Shown one piece after another: positions 1-7,231 of a DNA stretch of 64,000 nucleotides. Numbering within the stretch: position 1 is the stretch's first letter; each line of letters starts with the position of its first letter. The DNA is from Acinetobacter sp. ANC 3781 (GTDB lineage Bacteria > Pseudomonadota > Gammaproteobacteria > Pseudomonadales > Moraxellaceae), in NCBI RefSeq assembly GCF_004331285.1, contig NZ_SJOH01000009.1, positions 62,001 to 126,000 on the forward strand, read 5' to 3'. A program made the position numbers and the translations under genes. Below the pieces are notes generated by a model. That model had not been told where the DNA came from, did no database searches, and saw only the letters and a program-made list of their open reading frames with translations.

Positions 1-174
1 TACCGTGATGAGGTTTATAACAAAGAATCCAAAGAAGCCGGCACTGCCGAAATTATTATTGGTAAACAGCGTAACGGCCCTATTGGTACGGTGCGTCTGG
101 CTTTTGAAGGCCAATACACCCGATTTAGTAACCTTTCACCAGAGTTTTATGCTCAATATAATGATGAAGAATAA
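1..174 (+). CDS. dnaB: Replicative DNA helicase DnaB, C-terminal end (partial)
   Basis: The frame is open from the first base of the window and stops at 172-174, giving 57 residues. It reads [14 protein letters not shown], then [11 protein letters not shown], which is the conserved end of the RecA-like ATPase domain of DnaB: the KxRxG motif near the C-terminus and the strand closing the hexamer-interface core. DnaB is the hexameric helicase that unwinds the replication fork. The start and most of the gene lie left of the window. A strong terminator follows within 10 bases, and alr lies downstream as in other Acinetobacter. Identity rests on the tail only but is distinctive. Confidence 0.9.
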   Translation, partial: YRDEVYNKESKEAGTAEIIIGKQRNGPIGTVRLAFEGQYTRFSNLSPEFYAQYNDEE

Positions 175-180
175 GTAATA

Positions 181-209
181 AAAAACGAGGTAATGACCTC
201 GTTTTTTTA
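181..209 (+). terminator. Rho-independent terminator of dnaB
   Basis: The inverted repeat ACGAGGT-aatg-ACCTCGT is followed by a run of seven T and sits directly behind the dnaB stop codon. Confidence 0.85.
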
Positions 210-570
210 GCTGCTTATTTTTGTCCACCTCTGCACTTCAATTCTTTTAAGTGAAAGCTGATTTTAGCTTCGCATATCTTTCTACAACTTAATCAACTTT
301 GAATATAAAAAGAGATAAAAAAGTATGATTAGCTACTGTTGATATTTTAATAATAGAGTCAAGTCATGCTATCTAAAATTTAATTGGAATATATTTTAAA
401 TTAGTGTTTATTTTCAGCCATAGGAATACAATATGGCACTCTATTCTGCTTAAGTTCCTCCCTCCCTTTTGAGTGAGATCACAAGCATATCCACAATATT
501 GATCGTAGCTTATAAGTGATTGTTCTAAAATTGCTGTAATGTTTCATTGTAACCCCAAGGAGTAACCAGG
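210..570 (+). other. Intergenic leader upstream of alr
   Basis: This is a 361-base AT-rich gap. I see no ORF, tRNA or repeat. The only clear signal is the Shine-Dalgarno AAGGAG at about 557-562, eight bases before the GTG start of alr. The length leaves room for an alr promoter, but I could not assign -35/-10 boxes with confidence. Confidence 0.4.
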
Positions 571-1638
571 GTGCGCCAAGCAACAGTTTATATTGACAGA
601 GAAGCGCTGCAATATAATTTAAACCGTGTTAAACAACTTGCACCAACTGCTCAAATTGTAAGTATGGTTAAAGCCAACGCTTACGGACATGGAGTCAAAG
701 ACTGTTTAGCAGCCTTAAGTGGAACGGATGCCTTTGGTGTCGCCTGCCTCGAAGAAGCACTTGAAATTCGTGAACTCGGCTATCAACAACCAATTACCCT
801 CATCGAGGGTATTTTCTCTGAAGATGAAATGCAGGTTGTGGTTGAAAATAACATTGAATGCGTCGTGCATCAGCAGCAACAACTCGACTGGTTGAGAACA
901 TATAAAAATGTTTATATTGGCAAAAACTTAAAAGTTTGGGTCAAACTCAATAGTGGTATGAACCGTCTAGGTTTTAAAGCACCAGAGATTATTGAAGTCA
1001 TTAATGCTCTTAAAGCGGAAGGTTTTACTTGTATTTTAGCGATGCACTTTGCCAATGCTGATGCAGAAAATCACCCGTTAAATGAACAACAAAAAAATCA
1101 ATTTCTTCAGGTTAAAGAAGCTTGCGCGCCAGTAATGGCTTCTTGCTGTAACTCAGCAGCCATTTATAAATGGCCTGAACTAAATTTTGATTTTGTGCGT
1201 CCCGGGATTATGCTTTATGGTGCATCTCCATTTGCAGATAGATCAGCACAGGATTTAGATCTGAAACCGGTAATGACCTTTACTGCTGAAATCATTGCTT
1301 TAAACCATATTCAGGCAGGTGAATCTGTAGGCTATGGCTCAACCTTTAAGGCTGAAAAAGAAATGGATTTAGCCATCGTTTCAATTGGTTATGGTGATGG
1401 CTATCCGCGTGCTTTCGTTAAACAAAACTATGTTGCGATAAATGGTCAACACACATGTGTGATTGGTCGTGTTGCCATGGATATGATCGCCATTGATATC
1501 ACAGGCTTAAACGCAAAAATTGGTACCGAAGTTGAACTATGGGGTAAAAACCGCTTAATCGATGATGTGGCTGAAGCCAATGGTACGATTGGTTATGAAC
1601 TTTTGTGTCGTCTAAGTGCCCGTCCAATAAGAAAGTAA
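571..1638 (+). CDS. alr: Alanine racemase (PLP-dependent)
   Basis: It interconverts L- and D-alanine in the cytoplasm, supplying D-Ala for peptidoglycan. The 355-residue length is typical. The PLP-binding lysine is K34 in the signature VKANAYGHG, at the start of the N-terminal TIM barrel. The second catalytic base is Y255 in the motif GYGSTF at the start of the C-terminal beta domain, followed by SIGYGDGYPR. The start is GTG at 571, supported by AAGGAG eight bases upstream. The gene is monocistronic, with dnaB and its terminator before it and a shared hairpin after it. It resembles the Alr/DadX family; no dadA lies nearby, so the biosynthetic Alr is the better reading. Confidence 0.96.
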   Translation: MRQATVYIDREALQYNLNRVKQLAPTAQIVSMVKANAYGHGVKDCLAALSGTDAFGVACLEEALEIRELGYQQPITLIEGIFSEDEMQVVVENNIECVVHQQQQLDWLRTYKNVYIGKNLKVWVKLNSGMNRLGFKAPEIIEVINALKAEGFTCILAMHFANADAENHPLNEQQKNQFLQVKEACAPVMASCCNSAAIYKWPELNFDFVRPGIMLYGASPFADRSAQDLDLKPVMTFTAEIIALNHIQAGESVGYGSTFKAEKEMDLAIVSIGYGDGYPRAFVKQNYVAINGQHTCVIGRVAMDMIAIDITGLNAKIGTEVELWGKNRLIDDVAEANGTIGYELLCRLSARPIRK

Positions 1639-1653
1639 ACTTTTATGCCGTAT

Positions 1654-1683
1654 AAAAAACCCAAGTTTGTACTTGGGTTTTTT
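1654..1683. terminator. Bidirectional terminator between alr and the Anbu gene
   Basis: The stem AAACCCAAGT-ttgt-ACTTGGGTTT has an A-tract on the left and a T-tract on the right, so it can terminate the rightward alr and the convergent leftward cluster ending at 1692. Confidence 0.85.
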
Positions 1684-1691
1684 AGCTCTGC

Positions 1692-2432
1692 TTAATCTAG
1701 ATAATCATCTGTAGGAATAGGCAGTTTCTGTAAGCCACGGCGTAAAGTGTCTGACCACTGTTTACTCAGTTGCCTAAAATATGGATCTTCTTCATAAATG
1801 CGTTTGCCATTAGGAACGTGTAATGAATCTTTATGATAAACGATTGTGTCTAACGGCATTCCCACTGAAACATTGGAACGTAAAGTAGAATCAAATGAAA
1901 TCAAACTACAGCGTACCGCCTCGTCTAAGGGCATTTCATAACTTAAGGCCCGATCTAGTATCGGTTTGCCGTATTTACTTTCCCCAATTTGAAAATAAGG
2001 TGTATCTTCTGTCGCGCAAATAAAATTACCTTGCGGATAAATATTATAAAGCTCCATTGCTGAACCTTTAATTTGGCCACCTAACAGCAGACTACAATAA
2101 TAATTACTCTGTTCGTGAGCATGCGTCTCTTGCGTAACATCTGCAATGACTTTTCTTAATATTTGACCCACCAGCTCCGCCATTTCAAACATAGTATTGA
2201 CACTATATAAGTTGGGTTCTTGGCCAAGTTCCAAGTGATTATTCAAATGCCCAATAACAGCTTGAGTTGTCGCTAAATTTCCAGAAGTTTGTATGGTGAT
2301 AAATCGCTCACCCTCCACACCAAAGGTATAGAGTTTACGAAATACAGAGATATGGTCTACGCCCGCATTAGTACGAGTATCGCTAACAAAGACCAAACCC
2401 TCTTTTAAACGTAGCGCACAACAATAAGTCAT
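1692..2432 (-). CDS. Proteasome-like peptidase of the Anbu family (COG3484)
   Basis: The 246-residue protein belongs to the bacterial proteasome/HslV relatives known as Anbu (ancestral beta subunit). It begins MTYCCALRL. Removal of Met would expose Thr1, the Ntn-hydrolase nucleophile. Asp17 lies in SDTRTNAG and a Lys at 32 in FRK, matching the Thr-Asp-Lys catalytic set of the family. It is the last gene of a leftward cluster: the transglutaminase-like gene ends 26 bases upstream, and the ATP-grasp and alpha-E genes precede it. This gene order is the usual company of Anbu. Known family members form oligomeric rings, but their substrates are unresolved. A hydrolytic role is inferred; catalytic residues are intact. 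Confidence 0.9.
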   Translation of the reverse strand: MTYCCALRLKEGLVFVSDTRTNAGVDHISVFRKLYTFGVEGERFITIQTSGNLATTQAVIGHLNNHLELGQEPNLYSVNTMFEMAELVGQILRKVIADVTQETHAHEQSNYYCSLLLGGQIKGSAMELYNIYPQGNFICATEDTPYFQIGESKYGKPILDRALSYEMPLDEAVRCSLISFDSTLRSNVSVGMPLDTIVYHKDSLHVPNGKRIYEEDPYFRQLSKQWSDTLRRGLQKLPIPTDDYLD

Positions 2433-2458
2433 GAGAGCTCCTTATGACTTTTAAAATT

Positions 2459-3238
2459 TCAGCAAGCGAGCACTTGAACTATAGAGTTCATCGACTCAGT
2501 ACCACCGCGCTCTCTTATGCCTCTTACTGGTGCAACATCCCAATAATCTCGACCGATTGCCACATAAATATGTGAATTAGGTGTAAATAACTGGTTGCTG
2601 ATATCAAAACAATACCACGAATTTTCAAAAAATACTTCTGCCCAAGCATGACTTGCGAGGTGAGAAGTATTTGGTACAAATAGATAACCTGAGACATAGC
2701 GTGCAGGCACGCCTAAATATTTACACATCGCAATAAACACATGGCTATGGTCTTGACACACGCCCTGTCGATATTGAAAGGCTTCAATAGCAGAGGTTTG
2801 CACAGAGGTCTGATCAGGTACATAAGGAATATAATTGAGTATGGCTTCAGATAAAATAATTAAATTTGCTCGATTTAGCTGAGGAACATAATATTTTGCA
2901 AAATTTTTCATTTCTGCATTGCATAAGGTGCTAGGCGTAGGCTGTAAAAACAATTTGGGATTAATTGAGCTTTCAATTCCAAATTGGGTATTTGGATCCA
3001 TCTCTACAATACCTTGCGCCATAATGGTCATCTGGCTATAAGGTTGGCGCTGTGAACTGGTAATCCAGATATTATTAAAAGCATCTGTTTTAACTTGTTT
3101 CTCGCCGGGTATGCTCACATTCCAGGCATGCACTTGCTGATGCAAATTCGTGGTCGGAGTCATCTTGATATATTGAATGCTGTTACACGCTAACTCAGTA
3201 TATTGATAATGGGTTTGGTGATTAATCATCAGCTTCAT
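2459..3238 (-). CDS. Transglutaminase-like cysteine peptidase family protein
   Basis: It has 259 residues. The first ~90 form the bacterial transglutaminase N-terminal beta domain (starting MKLMINHQTHYQYTE). A transglutaminase core follows with the full triad visible: Cys in YRQGVCQDHSHVF, His in SHAWAEVFF and Asp in WYCFDISN. Such enzymes cleave or form amide bonds, so it may process or ligate peptides in partnership with its neighbours. Its start overlaps the end of the alpha-E gene by four bases (ATGA), implying translational coupling, and the Anbu gene starts 26 bases after its stop. No signal peptide is visible, so it is probably cytoplasmic. The substrate is unknown. Confidence 0.88.
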   Translation of the reverse strand: MKLMINHQTHYQYTELACNSIQYIKMTPTTNLHQQVHAWNVSIPGEKQVKTDAFNNIWITSSQRQPYSQMTIMAQGIVEMDPNTQFGIESSINPKLFLQPTPSTLCNAEMKNFAKYYVPQLNRANLIILSEAILNYIPYVPDQTSVQTSAIEAFQYRQGVCQDHSHVFIAMCKYLGVPARYVSGYLFVPNTSHLASHAWAEVFFENSWYCFDISNQLFTPNSHIYVAIGRDYWDVAPVRGIRERGGTESMNSIVQVLAC

Positions 3239-3837
3239 ACATCCACCTCAAATAGATTTTCGATATGGTCACTAAAGTGGTAAAAATTCATACTGTCTGG
3301 ATTTAACTTAAGCTGCTGCCATGCCCTGTCCACTCCTTTCCAACCAATATGATTTAATAGCTCTACCGTTTTATCAATATCCTTCAAAGTTGTGCTGCGA
3401 TCCTGCTTAAGCCGAAGTTGTCGATCTAACTGTTCTATATTCTGCCCCAAAGTAAAAAACAGGAAGATCTCTTCAGATTCAGCTTCTAAAATATCCTCAC
3501 ATTCTCCAGCCACATCACAAATATAAGCCGCATTTTCAATCGCATTTTTGATTAGCTGGTTGAGTTCTGCATAAGCTTTTGCAGAAAATATCCCTCGTAA
3601 ATCTTGTACATTATCTTTGGCATGTTGAAATTGCTGAGCAAAAGATGCAGGTTGTTCTGTTTCGAGCAATAATGAATTTAGTGAGTCTGCATCAAACGCT
3701 GGCAAACAAAATGCATGTGCATATTGCAATGCGCCTTGGTTATTATGAAATGGAAATTGACTACACAAATATTGAATACGCGTTAAGTAGCGACCTAACC
3801 AAAAAATATGTTGCGCATTACTATTTAATAAAATCAT
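3235..3837 (-). CDS. Alpha-E domain protein (DUF403), short form
   Basis: It has 200 residues. The beginning, AQHIFWLGRYLTRIQYL, matches the signature start of alpha-E proteins (NLYWMGRYLERAE-like), an all-helical family rich in conserved Glu found beside circularly permuted ATP-grasp ligases. Family members I know are commonly around 300 residues, so this copy is short; the C-terminus reads smoothly to SDHIENLFEVDV without a sign of frameshift. It lies between the ATP-grasp gene (24 bases upstream) and the transglutaminase gene (4-base overlap). No catalytic function is established. A helper or scaffold for the ATP-grasp enzyme is inferred. Confidence 0.8.
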   Translation of the reverse strand: MILLNSNAQHIFWLGRYLTRIQYLCSQFPFHNNQGALQYAHAFCLPAFDADSLNSLLLETEQPASFAQQFQHAKDNVQDLRGIFSAKAYAELNQLIKNAIENAAYICDVAGECEDILEAESEEIFLFFTLGQNIEQLDRQLRLKQDRSTTLKDIDKTVELLNHIGWKGVDRAWQQLKLNPDSMNFYHFSDHIENLFEVDV

Positions 3838-3861
3838 GACTTCTTTCCCATGGTTAGATGT

Positions 3862-5418
3862 TTAAGAATGAAGATTATCGACGACCCATGTGTCTTTAAC
3901 TCCACCACCTTGTGAAGAATTCACTACTAAAGATCCTGCCTGCATAGCGACACGTGTCAAACCACCGGGAACAATCTCTGTCCGATAAGGTGAACTGAGA
4001 ACAAAAGGACGCAAATCGATATGACGTTCAGCTACTCCAAAATCGGTCAGGGTGGGACAAACCGATAAATCCAGAGTTGGCTGCGCAATATACAAGTTCG
4101 GCGCAGCAATAATTTTTTCTCTAAAAGATTCAATTTCAACTTTTGATGCTTGGGGACCAATCAACATGCCATATCCACCCGACCCTTGGGCTTCTTTCAC
4201 CACCAACTGCTCCAAATTAGCGAGTACATAATCTAAGTCTTGTGTTTCACGACACTGGAAAGTCGGGACATTTTTTAAAATTGCTTGTTCACCCAGGTAA
4301 AAATGAATCATTTTATCAACATAAGGATAGATCGATTTATCATCCGCCACCCCAGTACCGGGTGCATTTGCAATCATAACATTGTGGCATAAATAGGCTG
4401 ACATTAAGCCCGCCACCCCTAAACTACTATCAGGCATAAAACATAATGGATCTAAATACGCATCATCCACTCGACGATAAATTACATCAACTTGCTGTCT
4501 TCCACGGATAGTTTTCACATAAACCTTATCGTTTTCTACAAAAAGATCACGTGATGTCACTAAAGGCACATCCATTTCCCTGGCCAGAAAAGAATGCTCA
4601 TAATATGCGCTGTTATAGCGTCCCGGCGTTAATACGACAATAAAGGGCTTATCGACACAGGCATTTTCAGCCAAGATTTCTTTAAGTAATTGCGGGTATT
4701 GTTCAATGCCTAGAATGTTGTTTTGCTGGCATAAATCAGGCATCAGTTTCTGACTAAGTTTGCGGCTTTCCAGCATATAAGACACACCTGAGGGCGTCCT
4801 TAGGTTATCTTCCAGTACATAAAATTCGCCATGACGGTCACGGACAATATCAATTCCGCTAATTTGACTATAAATTTTACCTTTTAATTCATGCGCATAC
4901 ATGTGTGGCTGATAGGCTTCATGCGTCAGCACTTGCAGTTCAGGCACAATATCGGCTTTTAAAATATCTTGCTGATGGTAAATATCGTGTAAAAACAAAT
5001 TTAGCGCGCGTACTCGTTGTGCACAGCCCAGCGCGACTTTATTCCAATGCTTTTTCTCAATCACTCGTGGAATGAGATCATACGGAATGGTGCGCTCAAT
5101 CCCTTCCGACTCACCATAGACTATAAAAGTAATCCCCTCATACAAAAAGTGATCTTTCGCTGCCTGATTTAATGCCTTTAATTCATCAATCGTATGTTGT
5201 GATAACCACTGTTCAATCTTGTTGCGCGTTTCTTCTGATATGGTTTGGTCATCTACTAATTCATTAAAAAAATGTGATTTAAACTGTTGAAATAACCCAT
5301 TAATTTTAGAGTGGTTGTTAACTTTTATTGCAATTGGCATAGGGGTATCTGTGCCTAAAGTATTGGGGAAATGTTCAATCGTAGAAACTGGAGGTATTCG
5401 ATCATTTTCTTTAAACAT
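3862..5418 (-). CDS. Circularly permuted ATP-grasp family ligase (DUF404/DUF407 type)
   Basis: It has 518 residues and is the first gene of the leftward Anbu cluster. Family hallmarks are VLEDNLRTPSGVSYMLESR in the middle, RRVDDAYLDPLCF, and a glycine-rich nucleotide loop VVKEAQGSGGYGMLIG near residue 410. ATP-grasp enzymes activate a carboxylate as acyl-phosphate and join it to an amine, so an amide or peptide ligase is likely. Comparative work on amidoligases placed this family with alpha-E and transglutaminase-like partners as a presumed peptide synthesis/modification system. The gene is divergent from the WYL regulator at 5657, with 238 bases between. The substrate is unknown. Confidence 0.87.
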   Translation of the reverse strand: MFKENDRIPPVSTIEHFPNTLGTDTPMPIAIKVNNHSKINGLFQQFKSHFFNELVDDQTISEETRNKIEQWLSQHTIDELKALNQAAKDHFLYEGITFIVYGESEGIERTIPYDLIPRVIEKKHWNKVALGCAQRVRALNLFLHDIYHQQDILKADIVPELQVLTHEAYQPHMYAHELKGKIYSQISGIDIVRDRHGEFYVLEDNLRTPSGVSYMLESRKLSQKLMPDLCQQNNILGIEQYPQLLKEILAENACVDKPFIVVLTPGRYNSAYYEHSFLAREMDVPLVTSRDLFVENDKVYVKTIRGRQQVDVIYRRVDDAYLDPLCFMPDSSLGVAGLMSAYLCHNVMIANAPGTGVADDKSIYPYVDKMIHFYLGEQAILKNVPTFQCRETQDLDYVLANLEQLVVKEAQGSGGYGMLIGPQASKVEIESFREKIIAAPNLYIAQPTLDLSVCPTLTDFGVAERHIDLRPFVLSSPYRTEIVPGGLTRVAMQAGSLVVNSSQGGGVKDTWVVDNLHS

Positions 5419-5656
5419 ATTACCCTCATAATTGTTATCTATTCTTAAATAGTGCGAAGCAAAATATATGCCAATAAAAAATCCTTTTATCGTCTTTTCT
5501 ATTTACCCACTAAAATTATCTACAATCAATGGCATTTTTAGACTTAACATGTTTCAAATTATTGATAGAGAGAGATAGAAAAATTTGAGAAAAATATTCA
5601 GTTTTTTTATTGTTTTCCTGATTTAATGCAGCTATAAACAATCTACTCGATTTTTA
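5419..5656. promoter_or_regulatory. Divergent control region, ATP-grasp cluster / WYL regulator
   Basis: This 238-base AT-rich gap separates two divergent transcription units and must hold both promoters. No clean palindromic operator stood out by eye; that the WYL protein binds here is inferred from gene order only. Confidence 0.4.
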
Positions 5657-6673
5657 ATGTTAGTTATGTCTTCACAAGAAAAAGAAACGTCCAACAGCCT
5701 ATACCGACAATGGCAAATTTTATCTCGTCTTTCTACTGGAAAGTGGATGGGTACCCGAGAATTACAAGAAATTCTGCAACGTGAAGGTATTGATATCAGC
5801 TTGCGTACTATTCAGCGTGACTTAAATCAGATCTCGCTGCGCTTTCCTATTGAAAGCAGCAAAACTGTCCCTCAAGGCTGGCGTTGGCGTTCAGATGCAC
5901 CCATTCAAAGCTTACCGCATATGACCAGTTCTCAGGCGGTAACCTTTATGATGGTAGAAGAACATTTAAAACACTTGTTACCTCCTAGTCTGATTGAAGA
6001 AATGAATCCTTGGTTTGACTTGGCACGCCGTAGCTTGTCCACCCAAAATAATGTGCGACAATGGATTAACCGGGTTCGTATTGTTCCCGCCACTCAACCC
6101 TTAATTCCACCTGTAGTCGATAAAATGGCGCAACAAGCAATTTATGAAGGGTTGCTGCAAGACAAACAACTGGAATGTGTTTATCAGGGACGTAGCCACT
6201 TAAGTGAAGAAAAAACCTATACTTTGAATCCCTTAGCTTTGGTTCAAAAAGGTGCGATTATTTATTTAATCTGTACCCGGCATGATAAAACTGATATTCA
6301 GACTTTTGCCCTGCACCGTTTTAAATCAGCCATTGTTTTAAATTCACGTGCAATGCATCCGGTTAACTTTGATATTGATGCTTATATTGATTCTGGCGCT
6401 CTAGGCTTTAGAGTCGACTATAACAAGCCGACTGAAAATATTGCCTTGAAACTGATCATGACTGAAGAAGATGCACATTATTTTGATGAAAGTCAGCTCA
6501 GTAAAGATCAGACCATCCGAAAACTGGACCATGGTTTAGCTCAAATTACTGCAAGCGTACCTTTTACCTCTCAACTGGTCTGGTGGCTAAGAGGTTTTGG
6601 CAATAAGATTCAGCAAATCGAGCCAATTGAGGTTTCAAATGCAGTTCGTCAAATCACTGATGAGATAAAATAA
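5657..6673 (+). CDS. WYL-domain transcriptional regulator with DeoR-type winged HTH
   Basis: It has 338 residues. Residues ~15-70 form a winged helix (LSRLSTGKWMGTRELQEIL, then ISLRTIQRDLNQIS, the recognition helix typical of YafY/DeoR-like regulators). The WYL domain follows around residues 180-250 (LECVYQGRSHLSEEK, NPLALVQKGAIIYLICTRH, TFALHRFKSA), then a WCX-like C-terminal extension. WYL domains bind nucleic acid or nucleotide-like ligands. It is divergent from the ATP-grasp/Anbu cluster, so control of that cluster is plausible. ATG at 5657 and ATG at 5666 are both possible starts; neither has a good Shine-Dalgarno sequence. Confidence 0.88.
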   Translation: MLVMSSQEKETSNSLYRQWQILSRLSTGKWMGTRELQEILQREGIDISLRTIQRDLNQISLRFPIESSKTVPQGWRWRSDAPIQSLPHMTSSQAVTFMMVEEHLKHLLPPSLIEEMNPWFDLARRSLSTQNNVRQWINRVRIVPATQPLIPPVVDKMAQQAIYEGLLQDKQLECVYQGRSHLSEEKTYTLNPLALVQKGAIIYLICTRHDKTDIQTFALHRFKSAIVLNSRAMHPVNFDIDAYIDSGALGFRVDYNKPTENIALKLIMTEEDAHYFDESQLSKDQTIRKLDHGLAQITASVPFTSQLVWWLRGFGNKIQQIEPIEVSNAVRQITDEIK

Positions 6674-6687
6674 CTAAAAATAAAAAA

Positions 6688-6706
6688 AGTCCCAATAATT
6701 GGGACT
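6688..6706 (-). terminator. Leftward rho-independent terminator with no current gene
   Basis: The stem AGTCCCAA-taa-TTGGGACT is followed on the minus strand by TTTTTTTATTTTT, a strong terminator for leftward transcription. On the plus strand only GGAGAATTTTT follows, so it is weak for the WYL gene. It lies just behind the minus-strand frame remnant at 6718-6858. Confidence 0.6.
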
Positions 6707-6717
6707 GGAGAATTTTT

Positions 6718-6858
6718 CTATTTGGATCTATTTTTTATTATCGTATTGTGGGTTTCCAGAACATCAGGCTTTATTTTCTCACCCCACCACAAAGCTTGAT
6801 GGCTGTTGATTTGATTGCTGGAGTGAAGAACATTGAGCTTTAGCACGCTAGATCTCCA
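6718..6858 (-). pseudogene. Possible 3' remnant of a lost leftward gene
   Basis: The minus strand has a 46-codon open frame without a start codon of its own, ending in TAG at 6718 just before the leftward terminator. It reads like a real protein tail, with stretches such as SNQINSHQALWWGEK and DVLETHNTIIKN, which are not low complexity. A stop in the same frame (6859-6861) lies directly upstream. I do not recognise the family. It may instead be a 5'-truncated gene fragment or chance; confidence is low. Confidence 0.3.
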
Positions 6859-6861
6859 CTA

Positions 6862-7231
6862 TTATATCGGATTGATTTCATCGTCATATGAATTACCTCT
6901 GTTGCTAACGTAAAATCAATGTACTGCATAATATAAGTATTGAGAAATCATAAGATCAGAAGCTTTAAGCAGATTTTTTATTAAGCATTTATTCTGGATT
7001 TTAATTACGCTCAATTCCTATCCAATACACTCAAACATCACTTAACTTAATTGTTCATAATAAGTGTCTGATTTGAATTTCAATACTGATTTAGTAAAAC
7101 AATCAATAATGATTACTTCGATATACTGTTCGCTATAACTAGCAATAATTTGAGTTTTACAAATCAGAACTTGCAGCATGTCCGCAAAATAGGCAAATTC
7201 AATTGATTCATAATAATTTGGAAAAACTAGA
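6862..7231. other. Intergenic gap before the GltS-like gene
   Basis: These 370 bases are AT-rich with no ORF I can support and no repeat or RNA gene seen. The region presumably holds the promoter of the gene starting at 7232. Confidence 0.3.

Noticed and set aside
3579..3839. 86-codon frame antisense to the alpha-E gene
   Set aside because: Shadow of the alpha-E gene; no start signal or family.
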